From contig CAZVTJ010000046.1 of the NCBI GenBank assembly GCA_964630015.1, positions 1 to 7,299 on the forward strand: 7,299 nt of DNA, in the 5' to 3' direction. Shown here in pieces: positions 4,790 through 7,299 of this stretch; positions within the stretch are counted from its first letter, which is position 1, and every line of letters begins with the position of its first letter. The DNA comes from CAZERT01 sp964630015 (lineage in GTDB: Bacteria > Patescibacteriota > Microgenomatia > UBA10105 > UBA927). The notes beneath the pieces are model-generated. The model saw only the letters and a list, made by a program, of their open reading frames with translations. It searched no databases and was not told the origin of the DNA. A program made the position numbers and the translations under genes.

Positions 4790-4972
4790 ATGCCAACACC
4801 ACCAGAAACCGCTGTAGGTAGAATCGCTGCAATTTTAAATATCGTATCCGAAATAAAAGTTGCACACGGAAATCCTGGATCGTTGGAACCAAAAGCGCCA
4901 CCGGCACCACCAGCGCAAGCGGAAAAACAAACGCCGCCACCAACAGCATCAACCGGTCAAAATCACGGGTAA
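4790..4972 (+). CDS. small Ala/Pro-rich protein of unknown function (60 aa)
   Basis: I do not recognise this protein. Residues 7-26 (TAVGRIAAILNIVSEIKVAH) could form one amphipathic helix, and residues 33-58 are a disordered tail rich in Pro and Ala (KAPPAPPAQAEK, TPPPTAS). There is no signal peptide, cysteine or full membrane segment. The ATG is supported by AAAGGA six bases upstream and an extended -10 box, so expression is credible even though the gene is short. It stands alone between the divergent lipoprotein gene and argS on the other strand, with copies of the dispersed element on both sides (R3 upstream, R4 68 bases after the stop). Low-complexity composition means a database match may be hard to find. 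Confidence 0.6.
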   Translation: MPTPPETAVGRIAAILNIVSEIKVAHGNPGSLEPKAPPAPPAQAEKQTPPPTASTGQNHG

Positions 4973-5040
4973 TCGGGATGTGCATTCCTCCACACAGAGA
5001 GGAAAACACCAAACCGTAAAACCTTCCTCTTTCTATACGC

Positions 5041-5095
5041 CTTCAAGGCTAAGCCTTGAATTTGTCCGGAGCGTACAAACGGACTAAAGTAAAAC
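5041..5095 (+). repeat. dispersed two-hairpin element, copy R4 (best preserved), possible terminator
   Basis: Stem 1 is TTCAAGGC-TAA-GCCTTGAA, perfect over eight pairs with a three-base loop, followed by TTTG. Stem 2 is GTCCG-N11-CGGAC, followed by TAAAGTAAAAC. It aligns with R2 and R3 in the same orientation. Placed 68 bases after the 60-aa gene, stem 1 could act as its terminator, though the T-run is short. The remainder up to the argS stop (5096-5201) holds no gene that I can see. Confidence 0.65.
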
Positions 5096-5201
5096 CAGAT
5101 CAAACAACATCAATGTAACAGCACTTTATTAATCTTGGAAGTGTAGCGAAAAACTATCTTTGTATGCAGTATACGGTATACCTTTTTCGGACGTTACGAT
5201 C

Positions 5202-5240
5202 ATACGAAGATACGAAATGCGATGCTTCGAACCACGAACT
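5202..5240 (+). repeat. CGAAGAT-family element, copy e3 (downstream of argS)
   Basis: It contains CGAAGAT (5205-5211) and, after a 7-base insertion, GCGATGCTTCGA (5219-5230). The same 12-mer, with one or two changes, follows CGAAGAT directly in the two copies inside argS. Several CGAA words at about 7-8 base spacing run through it. It ends six bases from the argS stop codon. Confidence 0.5.
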
Positions 5241-5245
5241 TCCCC

Positions 5246-7240
5246 TTACATCCGCTCCACCGTCGCGATCCCCAAAAGATACAACCCGCGCGCAAGTACC
5301 GTTGCTACCGCCTGGGTGATGGCAAGCCGGAACTGAACCTGTTTCTCCCCGTCCGGCGCCTCCAGAATGGGTGAAACGTTGTAGAAGGTATTAAACAATC
5401 CAGCAAGATTATACAGGTATGTACACACATACGACGGTGCATATTCGCAAGCCGCGTGGGCAATAACATCGTCAAACGACACCAGATGGCGCAAAATATT
5501 GCGCTCTGCAACGGATATATCATGCATATCTTTGTAGTTCGCATCTTCGTGGGTCGAAACTTCGTTTTTCGTATCTTCATTGTTTGATGGTATTGTGTGT
5601 GTACGAAGATGCGATGCATCGAACTGCGATGTCGCGATATTTAGGGCTTTTCGTATCACACTTCTGCACCTCGCATAGGTATACAGAAGGTACGGACCCG
5701 AGTCTCCATTGATATTGATTGATTCCTTTATATCGAATGCGATATCTTGTGCCGTAGAAACTTTCAGGAATCCATATTTTACTGCTGCAATGGCTGCTTT
5801 CTCTGCTACCTCATCTTGTTCGTTTACTTTATAGTCTGATACAGTATTTTGCATTATGAGCCGAATATTCTTTTTCGTCTCGTCCAGAAGCCATGAACCA
5901 AGTACCACGTTCCCACTCCGGCTGCTCATTTTTCCTTCCTTAAGTCGTACCCATCCATAAACCAGATGATGTTCCTTCCCCCGCGTTTCGGGGTACAACT
6001 GGGCAAGCGCCTCAAAAATCACCTGAAAATACCCAATCTGCTCGCTTGCCACACAGTGAACGATCATGTCGGGTTGATATTCGTCAAATTGGAGCTTCCC
6101 AAGCCCCATATCCTTGGCTTCATAGGTCGGATTACCGGCACTCGTGATGAACACACGGTTATGGAGTTTGAATTTTTCTCCAGGGAAGATGACGGCACCC
6201 TCACTGCGCTCAAAAATACCCTTTTTGAGCCCTTCCAGCACGGCTTCCCGGCCCGATTCATACGTTTGGCTCTCAAAGTAGTACCGGTCAAAATGGCTCC
6301 CTACACGGCCGTATATAGCCTCAAACGAATCAAGCGACCACTGCCGTGTGAGTTCATACAGCGGATAGATCCTGCTGTCGCGGCTATAGACCAGTTTGTT
6401 GATTGCTTCAATTTCCTGTTTCGCAGCCTCATCGGATTCGTATGCACCGGCACCGGTCGCATAGGCAATCCCCAAAAATTCACTCCGCTCGGAAACGGTT
6501 TTTAGATTGTCCTGAAGCCATGAAACCGTGACTTCGTAGTTCGTATCTTCGTGGGTCGTAGCTTCGTTTTTCGAAGATGCAATACTTCGATGCTTCGATG
6601 TACCGGTATTTTTTCGTTCTACGAGCAAAAAAATACCATAAAGCGCTTTCCCAATATGCAAGCCCACATCACCCTGATAGTTGGCACGGATAACTTCTAC
6701 CCCCTGGGATTCCAGAAGCCGCACAATCGATTCGCCAGTGGTGATATTGCGCAGGTGCCCGATATGGAATTGTTTATGGGTATTGGGGTGGGCAAATTCC
6801 ACCATCACCCGTTTCTTGCCCGTTTTTGGATTTCGCGTAGTGTCGCGCTCATCACGATGTAGCACTTGGGATAAATGAGTGATAAGTTTGGCCTCCGACA
6901 GAAAGATGTTTACAAACCCCGGGCCGGCAATTTCCAAATGATCAATATCCCGTAACAGTGGTTCAAGATCTTTGGGTACTGTAGTGGTTTGATCTATATG
7001 TGATGATGTTTGACCCTGTCCTTCAGCTTCACAGGCATTTTTCCACTTGGAAAACTGCTCCATAACCTGTAGTGCAAGGTCCCGCGGAGGCTTCCCTACG
7101 GCTTTTGCACCGACGAGCGCACAGTTTACGGAAAAATCCCCATGGGTTGGATGGTCGGGAACGGAAATGTCAAAATCCACCGGTTCATACCCGAATGATT
7201 TCCAAAGCGCGGAAAAAAATAAAAAGAGCTCCTGTTTCAT
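5246..7240 (-). CDS. argS: arginyl-tRNA synthetase (664 aa)
   Basis: This cytosolic class I synthetase joins arginine to tRNA-Arg using ATP. The N-terminal Add-1 domain that recognises the tRNA elbow is at about 1-115 (it ends EIAGPGFVNIF). The HIGH signature is FHIGHLRN (H159-H162). The Rossmann core includes NPTYEAKDMGLGKLQ (370-384) and the KMSKS-equivalent KMSSRSGNVV (437-446). The DALR anticodon-binding domain runs from about 520 to the end, LLGIATVERM, which is a normal terminus. The gene is complete but longer than many homologues because of hydrophilic insertions at about 70-95, 208-238 and 537-573. The last two contain KNEATTHEDTNYE (224-236) and KNEVSTHEDANYK (558-570), each encoded by a copy of the same palindromic repeat. 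ATG 7240 has an extended -10 box nine bases upstream and no Shine-Dalgarno site. Confidence 0.97.
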   Translation of the reverse strand: MKQELFLFFSALWKSFGYEPVDFDISVPDHPTHGDFSVNCALVGAKAVGKPPRDLALQVMEQFSKWKNACEAEGQGQTSSHIDQTTTVPKDLEPLLRDIDHLEIAGPGFVNIFLSEAKLITHLSQVLHRDERDTTRNPKTGKKRVMVEFAHPNTHKQFHIGHLRNITTGESIVRLLESQGVEVIRANYQGDVGLHIGKALYGIFLLVERKNTGTSKHRSIASSKNEATTHEDTNYEVTVSWLQDNLKTVSERSEFLGIAYATGAGAYESDEAAKQEIEAINKLVYSRDSRIYPLYELTRQWSLDSFEAIYGRVGSHFDRYYFESQTYESGREAVLEGLKKGIFERSEGAVIFPGEKFKLHNRVFITSAGNPTYEAKDMGLGKLQFDEYQPDMIVHCVASEQIGYFQVIFEALAQLYPETRGKEHHLVYGWVRLKEGKMSSRSGNVVLGSWLLDETKKNIRLIMQNTVSDYKVNEQDEVAEKAAIAAVKYGFLKVSTAQDIAFDIKESININGDSGPYLLYTYARCRSVIRKALNIATSQFDASHLRTHTIPSNNEDTKNEVSTHEDANYKDMHDISVAERNILRHLVSFDDVIAHAACEYAPSYVCTYLYNLAGLFNTFYNVSPILEAPDGEKQVQFRLAITQAVATVLARGLYLLGIATVERM
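5534..5625. repeat. palindromic CGAAGAT-family element e2 inside argS
   Basis: The left part (5534-5571) matches 35 of 38 bases of the copy at 6536-6573. The right part (5603-5622) is ACGAAGATGC followed by GATGCATCGA. GCATCTTCGT (5541-5550) and ACGAAGATGC (5603-5612) are a perfect 10-bp inverted repeat, so the element can fold into a hairpin. The halves are about 30 bases apart here, whereas they abut in e1. It lies in the variable linker at the start of the anticodon-binding domain and is read in frame. Confidence 0.8.
6536..6600. repeat. palindromic CGAAGAT-family element e1 inside argS
   Basis: The left part (6536-6573) is 35/38 identical to 5534-5571, and the right part (6572-6590) is CGAAGATGCAATACTTCGA, three changes from e2. 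ATCTTCG (6545-6551) and CGAAGAT (6572-6578) form the inverted arms. It encodes residues of a polar insertion in the catalytic domain and is in the same orientation and same reading frame as e2. Confidence 0.8.
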
Positions 7241-7249
7241 GATGGGTCT

Positions 7250-7258
7250 ATCATAGCA
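7250..7258 (-). promoter_or_regulatory. extended -10 promoter of argS
   Basis: On the minus strand TGCTATGAT is an extended -10 box (TGn plus TATGAT, 5/6) nine bases before the argS ATG. The predicted start of transcription leaves a leader of about three bases, with no room for a Shine-Dalgarno site. No convincing -35 box is visible, and no T-box leader fits in this space. Confidence 0.55.
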
Positions 7259-7299
7259 AAAATGCCAACAAAAAACCGTCTTCTCGGAACAGCTCCCCT

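Noticed and set aside
4752..4820. 22-codon frame at ATG 4752 preceded by AGGAG
   Set aside because: The AGGAG is only two bases from the ATG, and the ATG lies within the -10 box region, upstream of the predicted transcription start.
5165..5187. GTATACGGTATAC followed by CTTTTT as a terminator
   Set aside because: The stem would be only four AT-rich pairs, and no + strand gene ends close enough upstream to need it after R4.
5966..6505. 179-codon open frame on + antisense to argS
   Set aside because: It overlaps the catalytic core of argS, shows no promoter or Shine-Dalgarno site, and its translation looks like reversed codons of a conserved gene.
5202..6600. CGAA-rich repeats as a CRISPR array
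   Set aside because: The copies are over 900 bases apart or imperfect, there are no regular unique spacers, and two are within a coding gene.

Overview
The window is bacterial chromosome from an organism I cannot name. The cell-envelope genes, many short family-less proteins, short AT-biased intergenic regions and almost complete lack of Shine-Dalgarno sites fit an uncultivated, small-genome lineage such as the Patescibacteria/CPR (Microgenomates-like). That placement is a low-confidence inference. All three stop codons are used (TGA ends the HAD gene, TAG the lipoprotein gene), so the standard code applies. No tRNA, rRNA, CRISPR array, transposase or phage gene is visible.

Layout: (1) 49-309, a 74-residue orphan protein on + behind a nearly consensus sigma-70 promoter. 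(2) 468-1674, two minus-strand genes, a HAD-superfamily hydrolase followed by a Pro/Thr-rich protein with a C-terminal membrane segment. A CRP-type palindrome lies between them. (3) 1776-3352, three consecutive + genes that are diverged paralogs of one unrecognised family with a Trp-rich C-terminus, divergent from the HAD gene. (4) 3546-4583, a minus-strand lipoprotein with an HExxH zinc-peptidase motif. (5) 4790-4972, a 60-residue Ala/Pro-rich orphan on +, the only gene with a clear Shine-Dalgarno site. (6) 5246-7240, a complete arginyl-tRNA synthetase gene (argS) on the minus strand.

Two repeat families overlie the genes. One is an approximately 55-bp two-hairpin element, three full copies and one partial, all in the same orientation and all intergenic between 2258 and 5095. 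The other is a palindromic 'CGAAGAT' element found twice inside argS, in the same reading frame both times, and once just past its stop codon. The two coding copies add similar 13-residue peptides to the synthetase, much as Rickettsia palindromic elements do.

A recurring regulatory theme is a -10 hexamer 6-16 bases before the ATG with no Shine-Dalgarno site, which predicts leaderless or near-leaderless mRNAs. In several cases an apparent upstream TTG start is really part of the promoter. Only argS has a firm pathway role (translation). The HAD enzyme, the lipoprotein and the Pro/Thr-rich protein are recognisable by class only, and the paralog triplet and two small proteins are of unknown function.
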